Part shown: positions 36,229 to 45,209 of the stretch, one piece after another
How positions within the stretch are numbered: the first letter of the stretch is position 1
How the letters are laid out: every line of letters starts with the position of its first letter
NCBI GenBank assembly: GCA_016705475.1
Contig: JADIYD010000001.1
Coordinates: forward strand, 248,001 to 312,000
DNA: 64,000 bases
Reading direction: 5' to 3'
From: Betaproteobacteria bacterium
Lineage (GTDB): Bacteria; Pseudomonadota; Gammaproteobacteria; Burkholderiales; Rhodocyclaceae
Made by a program: the position numbers and the translations under genes
Notes under the pieces: generated by a model
The model's input: only the letters and a program-made list of their open reading frames with translations
Databases searched by the model: none
What the model was told of the DNA's origin: nothing

Positions 36229-36807
36229 CTATACGGCTTTGCCGTGCAACTGTTGTTGGGCGCCGGCAAAGTCGCCAGCAGCAAGTTTGGGCCAGGCCAG
36301 CAGACAGCGGGCGAGGGCGTGTTCGATATCCGGCAACTCTTCCTTGCGCGGCTGATGCAGAACGAAATCCACGACTTGCTGGGACAGACCTAGCGTCCGC
36401 GGGTGGCCGATGCCGAGGCGAAGGCGCCAGAAGTCCGGCGTGCCGAGCTTGGCCTGAATGTCTTTCAGGCCGTTGTGTCCGCCGTTGCCGCCGCCCTGTT
36501 TGAGCCGGATGCCGCCGGGGGGCAGGTCGAGCTCGTCGTGGATAACGAGAATCTCTTCCGGAGGAATCTTGTAAAAATTGGCCAGTGCCGCCACCGATTG
36601 TCCGGAGCGGTTCATGAAGGTGCTTGGCTGCAGCAACCAGGTTTCACCAATGCGTGCCGCCTTGCCGAAGAACTTGGCCTGTGGTGCGAGCGACGCCTTC
36701 AGCTTGTCGGCGAGATGGTCGACAAACCAGAAGCCGACGTTGTGTCGGGTCGCTTCATACTCTGGCCCGGGATTGCCGAGGCCGACGATCAGGCGGGGTG
36801 GGTTCAT
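36229..36807 (-). CDS. pth: Peptidyl-tRNA hydrolase
   Basis: Releases tRNA from peptidyl-tRNA dropped by the ribosome. ATG 36807 gives the usual N-terminus (MNPPRLIVGLGNPGPEY); 192 residues. TRHNVGFW contains the catalytic histidine. Also present are PSTFMNRSG, VIHDELDLPPG and GGNGGHNGLK. It sits between rplY, with a terminator, and ychF. Confidence 0.95.
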   Translation of the reverse strand: MNPPRLIVGLGNPGPEYEATRHNVGFWFVDHLADKLKASLAPQAKFFGKAARIGETWLLQPSTFMNRSGQSVAALANFYKIPPEEILVIHDELDLPPGGIRLKQGGGNGGHNGLKDIQAKLGTPDFWRLRLGIGHPRTLGLSQQVVDFVLHQPRKEELPDIEHALARCLLAWPKLAAGDFAGAQQQLHGKAV

Positions 36808-36830
36808 GAGCAGCAAAATGAAAAAGCCGC

Positions 36831-36864
36831 CGGCGGCAAAAAGCCAGCGGCGGCCATTACAGCG
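36831..36864 (-). terminator. Rho-independent terminator downstream of rplY
   Basis: On the minus strand a 12-base stem (GCCGCCGCTGGC with GCCGCCGGCGGC, one mismatch and one G-T pair) has a T5 loop and is followed by T5. It separates prs-rplY from pth. Confidence 0.75.
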
Positions 36865-36876
36865 TGGGGCCGGAAA

Positions 36877-37482
36877 TTACTCGGCAGCAGCTTCGCCTTC
36901 GGCGGCTTCTTCGCTCGAGCCACCCTTGCCGACGATGCCGACAACGACGTCGTCAGTAGCGTGAGCAACGAGCTTGACGCCATTCGGCAGCTTGAGCTGG
37001 GACAGGTGAATGCTGTCGCCGATATTCAGGGCAGCCAGGTCGACTTCGAGGAACTCGGGCAGATCCTTGGCCAGGCAGTGAACATCAACTTCGGTGATGA
37101 CGTGGTTGACCAGGCCACCCTTGAGCTTGACGCCCGGGGCAACTTCTTCGTTGATGAAGTGGAGCGGCACCTTGATGTGCAGTTCATGCGTGGCGTCAAC
37201 GCGCTGGAAGTCGACGTGCAGAACCAGCGGACGATAGGCGTGCATCTGGTAATCGCGCAGCAGAACCTGCTCTTTTTTGCCATCAACGACGAGGTTGACG
37301 ACGGAAGAATGGAAGGCTTCCTTCTTCAGCTTGAGCAGCAGGTCGTTGTGGACAACTTCGATATTTTGCGGGGCAGATTCGCCACCGTAAACAATACCCG
37401 GGACGGTGCCAGCGCGACGCAGGCGGCGGCTCGCACCCGTTCCCTGCAGCGTACGCGCTTGGGCGATAAGTTCAAATTGCAT
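36877..37482 (-). CDS. rplY: 50S ribosomal protein L25/general stress protein Ctc
   Basis: A 5S rRNA-binding protein of the long (TL5/CTC) type, 201 residues from ATG 37482 with GGAG upstream. The N-terminal L25 domain includes RRLRRAGTVPGIVYGG, DLLLKLKKEAFHSS and VLLRDYQMH. The C-terminal beta domain ends in an acidic Ala/Glu tail. It sits downstream of prs. Confidence 0.96.
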   Translation of the reverse strand: MQFELIAQARTLQGTGASRRLRRAGTVPGIVYGGESAPQNIEVVHNDLLLKLKKEAFHSSVVNLVVDGKKEQVLLRDYQMHAYRPLVLHVDFQRVDATHELHIKVPLHFINEEVAPGVKLKGGLVNHVITEVDVHCLAKDLPEFLEVDLAALNIGDSIHLSQLKLPNGVKLVAHATDDVVVGIVGKGGSSEEAAEGEAAAE

Positions 37483-37538
37483 GGTGATACTCCAATAGAT
37501 TTCCCGGTCCGCGACCAGAACGGGAAGGTTTAAAAAAC

Positions 37539-38489
37539 TTAATCGATGAACAGTGACGAGACGGAGTCGTCGTTGCTGATCCGGCGAATGGTTTCGGCCA
37601 TGATTTCGGCCACGGAAAGCTGACGGATGCGCGGGGATGTCGACGCTTCGTCGCGCAGTGGAATGGTGTCGGTAACGACCAGTGCATCGAGGTCGGAATT
37701 GTTGACACGTTCGACGGCCGGGCCGGATAGCACCGGGTGGGTGCAGTAGGCAACGACCTTCTTGGCGCCATTGGCCTTCAACGCGGTGGCGGCCTTGCAC
37801 AGCGTGCCGGCGGTGTCGACCATGTCATCCATGATGATGCAGGTGCGGCCGTCGACTTCACCGATGATGTTCATTACTTCCGATACGTTGGCCTTCGGGC
37901 GACGCTTGTCGATGATGGCCAGATCGCATTCAAGGCGCTTGGCCAGCGAGCGGGCGCGGACGACGCCGCCATGGTCCGGCGAAACGACCATCGGATTCTC
38001 GTAATGCTGTTTCTGGATATCGTCGAGGAGGATGGGCAGGGCGTAGATGTTGTCGACCGGAATGTCGAAGAAGCCCTGAATCTGCTCGGCGTGGAGATCC
38101 ATGGTCAGAACGCGGTCTACGCCAGAGGCGACGAGCATGTTGGCGACCAGCTTGGCGGCAATGGGCACCCGGGAAGAACGCGAACGACGGTCCTGGCGGG
38201 CGTAGCCAAAGTAGGGGATGGCGGCGGTGATGCGGCCGGCCGAGGCGCGCTTGAGGGAATCGACAATGACCAGCAGTTCCATCAGATTGTCGTTGCACGG
38301 CGCGCAGGTGGATTGCAGCACGAAGATGTCACGGCCGCGAACATGCTCTTGCAGTTCTACGCTGACTTCGCCATCCGAGAAACGGCCCACATTGGCGCGG
38401 CCGAGATCAACGCAGAGTTGCGTCGCGACGTCGGCAGCCAGTTTTGGATTGGCATTGCCAGTGAAGACCATCAAGCTGTTGTAGGCCAT
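37539..38489 (-). CDS. prs: Ribose-phosphate pyrophosphokinase
   Basis: Makes PRPP from ribose 5-phosphate and ATP for nucleotides, histidine and tryptophan. ATG 38489 is preceded by GGAGGAATGTGGGA, a strong site; 316 residues. Motifs: FSDGEVSVEL, YFGYARQDR (ATP loop), MDLHAEQIQGFFDIPVDN, VVSPDHGGVVRAR and the PRPP loop IIMDDMVDTAGTL. It lies 92 bases after tRNA-Gln, and the two may be cotranscribed. Confidence 0.97.
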   Translation of the reverse strand: MAYNSLMVFTGNANPKLAADVATQLCVDLGRANVGRFSDGEVSVELQEHVRGRDIFVLQSTCAPCNDNLMELLVIVDSLKRASAGRITAAIPYFGYARQDRRSRSSRVPIAAKLVANMLVASGVDRVLTMDLHAEQIQGFFDIPVDNIYALPILLDDIQKQHYENPMVVSPDHGGVVRARSLAKRLECDLAIIDKRRPKANVSEVMNIIGEVDGRTCIIMDDMVDTAGTLCKAATALKANGAKKVVAYCTHPVLSGPAVERVNNSDLDALVVTDTIPLRDEASTSPRIRQLSVAEIMAETIRRISNDDSVSSLFID

Positions 38490-38580
38490 TCCCACATTCC
38501 TCCGGACCTGCTGCATGCTTACGTGCATTTGCCCGCCACAATGAAAATCGGGCAGGCTTGTGACCTGCCCGAAGGAAACT

Positions 38581-38657
38581 TGGCTGGGGAAGAAGGATTC
38601 GAACCTTCGAATGCCGGAATCAAAATCCGGTGCCTTGACCAACTTGGCGACTCCCCA
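38581..38657 (-). tRNA. tRNA-Gln (anticodon TTG)
   Basis: Minus strand: acceptor TGGGGAG pairs with CTTCCCCA, the anticodon stem-loop CCGGATTTTGATTCCGG holds TTG, the T arm contains GGTTCGAATCC, and CCA is encoded. The position between ispE and prs is conserved in Proteobacteria. Confidence 0.95.
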
Positions 38658-38731
38658 GCGGGTTGCTCGAACGGGTTCGCGTCCGAGCGAGGCGCGAATA
38701 ATACAGTAGCTCTTTCCGGAAATCCAGCCCT

Positions 38732-39580
38732 TCAGCGAATTTTTGCCAGTGGGTGTTCGGCCAGACCGTCGGCGATCCACCCGCTCATGCCGGTCGGGAG
38801 ACTGCCCAGCAGTGCTTCTGCGTCGGCGTGCCGGGGGAAGCCGGCAAATACGCAGGCGCCGGAGCCGGTCATCATGGCTTGGGAGGCGTGGCGTTTCAGC
38901 CAGGCCAGATGCTCGGCGACGGCCGGGAACCTGGCACAGGCGACCGCTTCGAGATCGTTGTGGCCCTGCCCGTGATGCCACTCAGCCGGAGATATGGCGG
39001 CGGTGTCACGCTTCAATTCGGGCGCGCCGAAAATCGCTGCTGTCGGGACGTGCACCGCAGGATGCAGAACCAGATAGCTTTCCGGCGGCAGATCGACGTC
39101 GGTAAAGGCTTCGCCAACGCCCTCGGCAAAGGTGTTGCGGCCATGCACGAAGACCGGGACATCGGCGCCGAGCGTGAGACCGAGTTTTTCCAGCGCTGGC
39201 CGGCTCAGGCCGGTTTGCCACAAATGGTTGAGGGCGAGCAGTACCGTGGCGGCATCGGATGAGCCGCCGCCCAGGCCGCCGCCCATCGGCAATTGCTTGT
39301 TGAGGTGAATGGTCGCGCCTTGCTGACAGCCTGCTGCCGTCTGAAGCTGGCGGGCGGCTCGCACGGTCAGGTCGCTGTCGGCCGGGACGCCCGGAATCGG
39401 CGTGGCGAGTACGATTTGACCATCGCTGCGCGGTTCGAAATGCAGCGTATCGGCGCGATCAATGAAGCGGAAGACGGTTTGCAGGAGGTGGTAGCCATCG
39501 GCACGCCGGCCGACGACATGCAGGAAGAGATTGAGTTTGGCCGGGGCGGGCCAGGCGCTGTCCCAGTTCCAGTCGCTCAT
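38732..39580 (-). CDS. ispE: 4-diphosphocytidyl-2-C-methyl-D-erythritol kinase
   Basis: A GHMP kinase of the MEP isoprenoid pathway. ATG 39580 is preceded by AAGGAAA and overlaps the lolB stop (ATGA); 282 residues. Motifs: APAKLNLFLHVVGRRADGYH, the ATP loop PMGGGLGGGSSDAA, ADVPVFVHG and MTGSGACVFA. The last third (SQAMMTGSG) is intact. Confidence 0.95.
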   Translation of the reverse strand: MSDWNWDSAWPAPAKLNLFLHVVGRRADGYHLLQTVFRFIDRADTLHFEPRSDGQIVLATPIPGVPADSDLTVRAARQLQTAAGCQQGATIHLNKQLPMGGGLGGGSSDAATVLLALNHLWQTGLSRPALEKLGLTLGADVPVFVHGRNTFAEGVGEAFTDVDLPPESYLVLHPAVHVPTAAIFGAPELKRDTAAISPAEWHHGQGHNDLEAVACARFPAVAEHLAWLKRHASQAMMTGSGACVFAGFPRHADAEALLGSLPTGMSGWIADGLAEHPLAKIR

Positions 39581-40150
39581 GGCGTTTCCTTCCATTCCTC
39601 GATGCGCAGGCGCAGTTCGATTTCGCCATTGCGCGACAGGGTCAGACGGGCAGGCAACGCACTCGGGCTGTCATCTGCGAAGCTGTAATCGACTTGCCAC
39701 CCATCCTCGCTCAGGCGAAGCGGGCGGCCGAGGTCGTCGGGTTCGATCCTCGCCTTGCCGCCCGAGCGGCCGAGTAGCCAGGCGGGCAGGCGGCTGATCG
39801 GCAGGCGCTGGCCGGTGACCTCTTCGATCAGGGCGTCGGGGTCGGTCGATTCGCGCATCTTGCCGTCGGCGGTGCGTAGCCGGGAAATTTCGGGGCTTGT
39901 TTCAATCTCGGCGAGGCCATAGCCGAGCGGACTGGAGAGCAGTACGCGGTCGCTGCGGTTCTCGTGCGTCCAGGTCAGGCGGCCGCCGGAATTTTGCACG
40001 GCCTGACCGGGGAGCGTGACGCGCAACGCGAAGCGGCCTTCCAGCGCAAAGTTGCGCAGCTGGTCCCGGAGCCACCAGCTGCGCTGGTGGCGTGCTGGCG
40101 CAAGCACTCAGCAGGCTGGCCGCCAGCAGCAGGGCGATACGCAATTTCAA
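39577..40150 (-). pseudogene. lolB: Outer-membrane lipoprotein LolB, broken by a one-base frameshift
   Basis: LolB inserts lipoproteins into the outer membrane. From ATG 40150 a signal peptide with lipobox LLSAC is read (MKLRIALLLAASLLSACAS), but that frame goes astray. The body (LRNFALEGRFALRVTLPGQ onwards) continues in the next frame to 39577. Removing one G from the GGG run at 40065-40067 restores one reading frame of about 190 residues. It overlaps ispE by 4 bases and the TPR gene by 4 bases. Sequencing error is the likeliest cause. Confidence 0.85.
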
Positions 40151-41862
40151 AGCGGCAATTTCTTGACGGTAGCGCTCAGGACTTCATTGCCCGGGTGGGC
40201 TTTGGATGCTTCCTGCAGGATACGGCGGGCATCGTCCTTGCGGTTCATCGTCCAGAGAACTTCGCCGAGGTGGGCTGCAATTTCCGGGTCAGCCCTGATG
40301 CGATAGGCTCGCTCGAGCGTCTGCAGCGCTTCCGGCAGCTTGCCCTGACGGTAGAGCACCCAGCCCATGCTGTCCATGATGAAGGGGTCTTCCGGCGTCA
40401 GGTTGAGTGCTTTGGTGATCAGTTCCTGTGCTTCCTGCAGGCGGATGTTGCGTTCGGTCCACGAGTAGCCAAGCGCGTTGAGGGCATGGGCATGGTCCGG
40501 CTTGATCGCCAGCAGGTGCTTGAGGTGGGTTTCGAGGATTTCGGGCTTGCCGATGCGCTCGGCGGTCAGCGCTGCTTCGTAGAGCAGTTCCGGGTTATCT
40601 GGCTGGGAGGTCAGCGCACTGTCGAGCGCGATGTAGGCGTCGTTGTGGCGGCCCGCTTCGCGCAATATCTGGGACTCGGCGAGAACGAGCTGGGCTCTTT
40701 CAGCAGCCGTGTTGCCGCGCGTGTTGCGCAACAGTTCGCGGGCTTCGTTGGTTTTGCCCTGTTGCAGGAGGATCTGTGCCAGCCGGGAGCGGGCTGAAAT
40801 GTATTGATCGCCGGCAATAACCTGCCGGTAATGCTCCGCAGCGGCTTCCGTCTTGTTCTGTTCCTGGTCGAGTTGGCCGAGGAAGAAATGAATGGTGCTC
40901 TTGTCGGCGAAATCGGTCGTCAGCAGATGCTCGAGCTGGGTGCGGCCGGTGGTTGTGTCGCCTTGCTGCAGGGCGAGCATGGCGACCGGATAGATGACGT
41001 CCGGATTGTCAGGGTTGTCCTTGATCAGACGGTCGAAATGACGGCGTGCTTCGTCGTAGCGTTTCTCTGTGATGAGCAGGCGGGCCAGGGCCAGGCGGGC
41101 GTCACGAGCGCTCGGGTTGGCGTTGACGAAATTGTTCAGGCTGTCGATGGCGGTCTGCGCGGAACGCTGGGCCTGCAGCTGGGCTCTGGCGAGGGCGGCA
41201 CTCTCCCAGTCAGGGCGGAGTTGCAGGGATTTTTCGGTTTCGTTCAGGGCGCGCAGGTTGTCGTTGGCATTGGCTGCCGCCTGGGCCATGGCGAAATGGG
41301 CCTCCGGCATGTCGCCGTAGGGTGTGGCGAGGCGGTCTACCAGCGATTGGACTGCTTTCTTGTCGGTGTGCCGGGCCAGCATGCGGTTGAGGTGCATCAG
41401 GTTGTTGGCAAGATTGGGCTTGTCCTGCGCGAGTAGGGCAGAGAGTTGTGGCGCGAGTTCCTCGATGCGGTTGGAAAGGATCAACAGGGAGGATTGGGAT
41501 TGCCGGGCTTTGGCTGAGTCGGGCTCAACTTCGAGCCAGAGCTTCGACAACTCAAGCGCTCGGTCGAACTGGCGCGCAAAGCCGGCGACTTCCGTGGCCC
41601 TGGCGAGCACTTTCGGGTCGCGGGTGCGAACGGCGAGATCGGCCCAGGCGTCGGAGCCCAGTTTCGTGTCGCCGCGCTGCAGGGCGAATTCACCGACCAG
41701 TGCCTGAAAGACGGTGCGGGCCAGCAGGTCTTCCGAGGCCGCCTGAGTGCTCTGCCGCTTGCCGGCCGGCTTGGCAGGGGCTTCGCCGGCAGCCAGGACG
41801 TATCCGCCGTGGGTCAATCCCAGGGCGACGGTAAGGGCGGCAGCGATTCGCTTCAATTGCAT
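40147..41862 (-). CDS. Secreted tetratricopeptide repeat protein
   Basis: A 571-residue protein with a signal peptide (to about residue 25, LTHGGYVLAAG), followed by about a dozen TPR units across residues 45-560; clear ones are HALNALGYSWTERN and FIMDSMGWVLYRQGKLPEAL. It matches the TPR protein usually upstream of lolB in betaproteobacteria. It is probably a periplasmic or outer-membrane scaffold. No enzymatic domain is visible. Confidence 0.88.
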   Translation of the reverse strand: MQLKRIAAALTVALGLTHGGYVLAAGEAPAKPAGKRQSTQAASEDLLARTVFQALVGEFALQRGDTKLGSDAWADLAVRTRDPKVLARATEVAGFARQFDRALELSKLWLEVEPDSAKARQSQSSLLILSNRIEELAPQLSALLAQDKPNLANNLMHLNRMLARHTDKKAVQSLVDRLATPYGDMPEAHFAMAQAAANANDNLRALNETEKSLQLRPDWESAALARAQLQAQRSAQTAIDSLNNFVNANPSARDARLALARLLITEKRYDEARRHFDRLIKDNPDNPDVIYPVAMLALQQGDTTTGRTQLEHLLTTDFADKSTIHFFLGQLDQEQNKTEAAAEHYRQVIAGDQYISARSRLAQILLQQGKTNEARELLRNTRGNTAAERAQLVLAESQILREAGRHNDAYIALDSALTSQPDNPELLYEAALTAERIGKPEILETHLKHLLAIKPDHAHALNALGYSWTERNIRLQEAQELITKALNLTPEDPFIMDSMGWVLYRQGKLPEALQTLERAYRIRADPEIAAHLGEVLWTMNRKDDARRILQEASKAHPGNEVLSATVKKLPL

Positions 41863-41962
41863 GGACGGCTTTCGATCAAGGTTTGCGCGAGAATTGCCTA
41901 TTGGAACGCATAGAATCCAATAAGTTTGTGATGTTATTTGGGTTTGCCCGGAGGAACAAGCA

Positions 41963-42796
41963 ATGCCGGAATTGCCGGAGGTGGAGGTCTGTCGTCGCGG
42001 CTTGGCGCCCGAGCTCGAAGGGGCGCAGATCAGGGGCGTGGTTATTCGCGCACCGAAGCTGCGTCATGAGATCCCGCGCGAGTTGATTGCGTTGTTGCCG
42101 GGGTGTCGCATCGTCGCTGTTCGCCGCCGTGCCAAGTACCTGTTGATCGACTGCGAACGGGAGGGCGTAGAGGGGACCCTGATCATCCACCTCGGGATGT
42201 CCGGCAACCTGCGCTTCGTGCCGCGCGACCTGCCGCCGGCCAAGCACGATCATTTCGATCTGGTTCTGAGTAATCTGATTTTGCGCCTGGCTGATCCACG
42301 CCGCTTTGGCGCCGTACTCTGGCAGCCGGGGCCACCTGAGGCTGCTGGGTTGCATCCCTTGCTGGCAACGCAGGGTATGGAGCCCTTGTCGGACGATTTC
42401 ACGGTCAACTGGCTTTTTTCGGCAATTTCGAAACGCAGCGGGCCGATCAAGCCGACGCTGATGGACAGCCATCTGGTGGTCGGTATCGGCAATATCTACG
42501 CGTCGGAGAGCCTCTTCCGCGCCGGCATTTCGCCGCTGCGGGCAGCCAACCGCATCAGTCGGGCGCGCTATGGGCTGCTCGTGCCGGCCATCCGTGAAAC
42601 CTTGTCGGATGCCATTGCGGCTGGCGGCAGCAGCATCCGCGATTATGTGCACAGCGACGGGGGCGCCGGCTGCTTCCAGATTCAGGCTGGCGTGTACGAC
42701 CGTGCCGGTTTGCCTTGCCTGCGTTGTGGCGGCCTCGTCCGGCAGGTACGGCAGGCCGGACGCAGCACCTATTACTGTGCTGGTTGTCAGCATTAA
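41963..42796 (+). CDS. mutM: Formamidopyrimidine-DNA glycosylase
   Basis: Excises 8-oxoguanine and formamidopyrimidines. The 277-residue protein starts PELPEVE, giving the catalytic N-terminal proline and glutamate after Met removal. Lys is in RRRAKYLL. DNA-contact GIGNIYASE and a C-terminal zinc finger (CLRCGG...YYCAGCQ) are present. GGAGGAA lies 8 bases before the ATG. It diverges from the TPR gene. A sense copy of the dispersed element encodes FTVNWLFSAISKR in the variable middle region. Confidence 0.96.
   Translation: MPELPEVEVCRRGLAPELEGAQIRGVVIRAPKLRHEIPRELIALLPGCRIVAVRRRAKYLLIDCEREGVEGTLIIHLGMSGNLRFVPRDLPPAKHDHFDLVLSNLILRLADPRRFGAVLWQPGPPEAAGLHPLLATQGMEPLSDDFTVNWLFSAISKRSGPIKPTLMDSHLVVGIGNIYASESLFRAGISPLRAANRISRARYGLLVPAIRETLSDAIAAGGSSIRDYVHSDGGAGCFQIQAGVYDRAGLPCLRCGGLVRQVRQAGRSTYYCAGCQH
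42400..42435 (+). repeat. Dispersed 30-base element, copy F (inside mutM)
   Basis: CACGGTCAACTGGC, T6, CGGCAATTTCG. Same head as copy E but with a T tract. It is translated in the same frame as copy A, giving FTVN in both proteins, which are otherwise unrelated. Confidence 0.5.
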
Positions 42797-42862
42797 AAAG
42801 CTACTGCAAGTCTATGAATTTATGCTAAATTGAAGTTTCCGACTGCTCAGGAAGGGTGCTTC

Positions 42863-44818
42863 ATGTCGCTCGCCAACCAATTCGCTGCCTATACCGCCTG
42901 GCGTTCTCGCCTGGCTACCTATATCGCTGAGCTTCAGGGCTGGCTGAATAACAACGAGTTGTCCGATGCGCAGACCGACCTGCGTTTGACGCAATTACTC
43001 GAGCGATTGCGCGAAGATCGCCTGAATGTGGCGTTCGTTGCCGAGTTCTCGCGTGGCAAATCGGAGCTGATCAACGCCATTTTCTTTGCCGATTACGGCA
43101 ACCGGATGCTGCCATCGTCCGCCGGCCGTACCACCATGTGTCCGACCGAGTTGCTGTTCGACGGCAACAAGCTGCCATGCATCGAACTCCTGCCAATCCA
43201 GACGCGCGCCTCCAATTCCAGCGTCAGTGAATACAAGCGTTTTGTCGACGAATGGACGAAGGTTTCGCTCAATACCGAGTCGCCGGAAGCGATGCAGGAC
43301 GCGCTGCGTCATGTCAGCGAAACAACGCGCGTAACGCCCGAAGAAGCCGGCCGCCTCGGCTTCGAGGTTGGCCAGGGGCAGATTGATCTTTATGTGATTG
43401 GTGAGGATGGTCTGGTTGAGGTGCCGCGCTGGCGGCACGCCATGATCAACTTCCCGCACCCGCTGCTCAAGCAGGGGCTGGTCATTCTCGACACGCCGGG
43501 CCTCAATGCCATTGGCGCCGAACCGGAATTGACCCTCTCGCTGCTGCCCAACGCCCACGCCGTGTTGTTCATTCTGGCCGTTGATACAGGTGTTACCCAA
43601 TCGGATCTGGCCATCTGGCGTGAGCACATTTGCGGCGGCGGCATGGCCAAGCGTGGCCGGATGGTCGTCCTCAACAAGATTGACGGCCAGTGGGACGAGT
43701 TGAAAACCGCCGAGGAAATCGACGCCGAGATCCAGCGCCAGGTCGACTCCAGTTCAGCCATCCTTGACTTGCCGGCCAGCCAGATTTTCCCGGTTTCGGC
43801 GCAGAAGGGACTGGTTGCCAAGATCAACGGCGACGAGGCCTTGCTCGAACGAAGCCGCCTGCCCTTGCTTGAAGCGGCGCTGTCCGAAGAACTGATTCCG
43901 GCCAAGCGTGACATCGTTTGCGACAACACCGAAAGCGAGTTTGGCGATGTCAGCCAGCGCGTGCGCAGTCTGCTCGACACCCGCCTGCTTGGCCTGCGCG
44001 AGCAACTGACGGAGTTGACCGAGCTGCGTGGCAAGAACAAGGGCGTCGTCGAGTACATGATGGGCAAGGTGCGGGCGGAGAAAGACGAATTCGAGTCCGG
44101 ACTGCAGCGTTACTACGCCGTGCGCAGTGTCTTTTCGACATTGACCAACAATCTGTTCAGCCACCTTGGTCTCGACGTTCTGCGCCAATTGACGCACGAA
44201 ACGCGCGAAACCATGCTCGAAGCGGCTTTTTCCAAGACCTTTTCCGACGCCATGGCCGGTTTCTTTACCGGTTCGCGCACGGCGCTGGCCAAGTCAAACA
44301 GCGAAATCGGCGAAATTCTGGCAATGATGGAGTCGGTCTACAAGAAATTTGCCATCGAGCACGGTCTCAAGCTTGGCTCGCCGACCACTTTCTCGCTGCT
44401 CCGCTACGAGAAGGAACTGGATCGCCTGCAAGCCTGGTGTGACGACCATCTGAACACGATGGTCAGCCTGCTGACCCACGACAAGAAGAACATCACGCAG
44501 AAATTCTTCGAGGAAGTGGCTACGCAGGTACGGCGTGCTTTCGAGCATGCCAACCGCGACGCCGAAGTGTGGTTGCGGGCCATTATGGCGCCGATGGAAA
44601 CCCAGGTTCGCGAACACCAGATCCAGCTCAAGCGGCGTCTGGAAAGCATCAAGCGTATTCACCAGGCAACCGACACGCTCGAGGATCGCATCTCCGAACT
44701 CGATGGCGTCGAGCAAAACCTGCTGCAGCAGATCGATGCACTGGAAGAAATTGTCGGGCGCGTTCAGGACATGCTGGTGCCGCTGGATAGCCGGGCGTTA
44801 CAGGCTGAGGCTGCCTGA
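42863..44818 (+). CDS. Dynamin family GTPase
   Basis: A 651-residue large GTPase; ATG 42863 is preceded by AGGAAGG. The G domain has P-loop AEFSRGKS (60-67), DTPGLNAIG (G3) and NKIDG (G4). The C-terminal half is helical with a long coiled coil ending VGRVQDMLVPLDSRALQ. Bacterial dynamins remodel membranes or act in chromosome or cytokinesis maintenance. There is no transmembrane helix. It appears to be a single gene between mutM and a bidirectional terminator. Confidence 0.88.
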   Translation: MSLANQFAAYTAWRSRLATYIAELQGWLNNNELSDAQTDLRLTQLLERLREDRLNVAFVAEFSRGKSELINAIFFADYGNRMLPSSAGRTTMCPTELLFDGNKLPCIELLPIQTRASNSSVSEYKRFVDEWTKVSLNTESPEAMQDALRHVSETTRVTPEEAGRLGFEVGQGQIDLYVIGEDGLVEVPRWRHAMINFPHPLLKQGLVILDTPGLNAIGAEPELTLSLLPNAHAVLFILAVDTGVTQSDLAIWREHICGGGMAKRGRMVVLNKIDGQWDELKTAEEIDAEIQRQVDSSSAILDLPASQIFPVSAQKGLVAKINGDEALLERSRLPLLEAALSEELIPAKRDIVCDNTESEFGDVSQRVRSLLDTRLLGLREQLTELTELRGKNKGVVEYMMGKVRAEKDEFESGLQRYYAVRSVFSTLTNNLFSHLGLDVLRQLTHETRETMLEAAFSKTFSDAMAGFFTGSRTALAKSNSEIGEILAMMESVYKKFAIEHGLKLGSPTTFSLLRYEKELDRLQAWCDDHLNTMVSLLTHDKKNITQKFFEEVATQVRRAFEHANRDAEVWLRAIMAPMETQVREHQIQLKRRLESIKRIHQATDTLEDRISELDGVEQNLLQQIDALEEIVGRVQDMLVPLDSRALQAEAA

Positions 44819-44848
44819 GCAATCGCGCTTTGAGCGCACCGCTGATCG

Positions 44849-44880
44849 CACGGTCAACCGGAAAAATGGCCTGAAATCGA
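44849..44880 (+). repeat. Dispersed 30-base element, copy G (intergenic)
   Basis: CACGGTCAACCGG, A5, TGGCC, TGAAATCG, in the 3' untranslated region of the dynamin gene, just before its terminator. Spacer one base shorter than copy E. Confidence 0.65.
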
Positions 44881-44884
44881 AAAC

Positions 44885-44914
44885 AAAAAGCCCGCGAATC
44901 TCGCGGGCTTTTTG
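44885..44914. terminator. Bidirectional Rho-independent terminator
   Basis: Stem AGCCCGCGA/TCGCGGGCT with a short loop, flanked by A5 on the left and T5 on the right. It can stop transcription from both the dynamin gene (+) and the ferredoxin gene (-), which converge here. Confidence 0.9.
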
Positions 44915-44931
44915 CTGGGACACTGAAAAAC

Positions 44932-45189
44932 TCAGGCGCGCTTGTTGCCGGTCAGCTTTTCGTACTTGACCCACAGCATGTCTTCGTTTTCGACATGGGC
45001 CTCATCCTTGGGGATGCAATCCACCGGGCAGACCTGAACGCACTGCGGTTCGTCGTAGTGGCCGACGCACTCGGTGCACTTGTTCGGGTCGATGACGTAA
45101 ATTTCCTCGCCCTGGGAGATGGCCTCGTTCGGGCACTCCGGTTCGCACACATCGCAGTTGATGCACTCGTCGGTAATAATCAGAGACAT
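44932..45189 (-). CDS. 2x[4Fe-4S] ferredoxin, YfhL type
   Basis: An 85-residue electron carrier; ATG 45189 follows GAGGAA. Two cluster motifs: CINCDVCEPECP and the family's spaced second site CTECVGHYDEPQC with VCPVDC, the longer loop of the YfhL/Allochromatium-type ferredoxins. It sits next to coaD, as often in betaproteobacteria. Confidence 0.93.
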   Translation of the reverse strand: MSLIITDECINCDVCEPECPNEAISQGEEIYVIDPNKCTECVGHYDEPQCVQVCPVDCIPKDEAHVENEDMLWVKYEKLTGNKRA

Positions 45190-45209
45190 AGCTGTTGTTC
45201 CTCTCTCGG

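Noticed and set aside
37737..38975. 412-residue plus-strand frame
   Set aside because: Antisense to prs and across tRNA-Gln.
41876..42793. 305-residue minus-strand frame
   Set aside because: Antisense to mutM.
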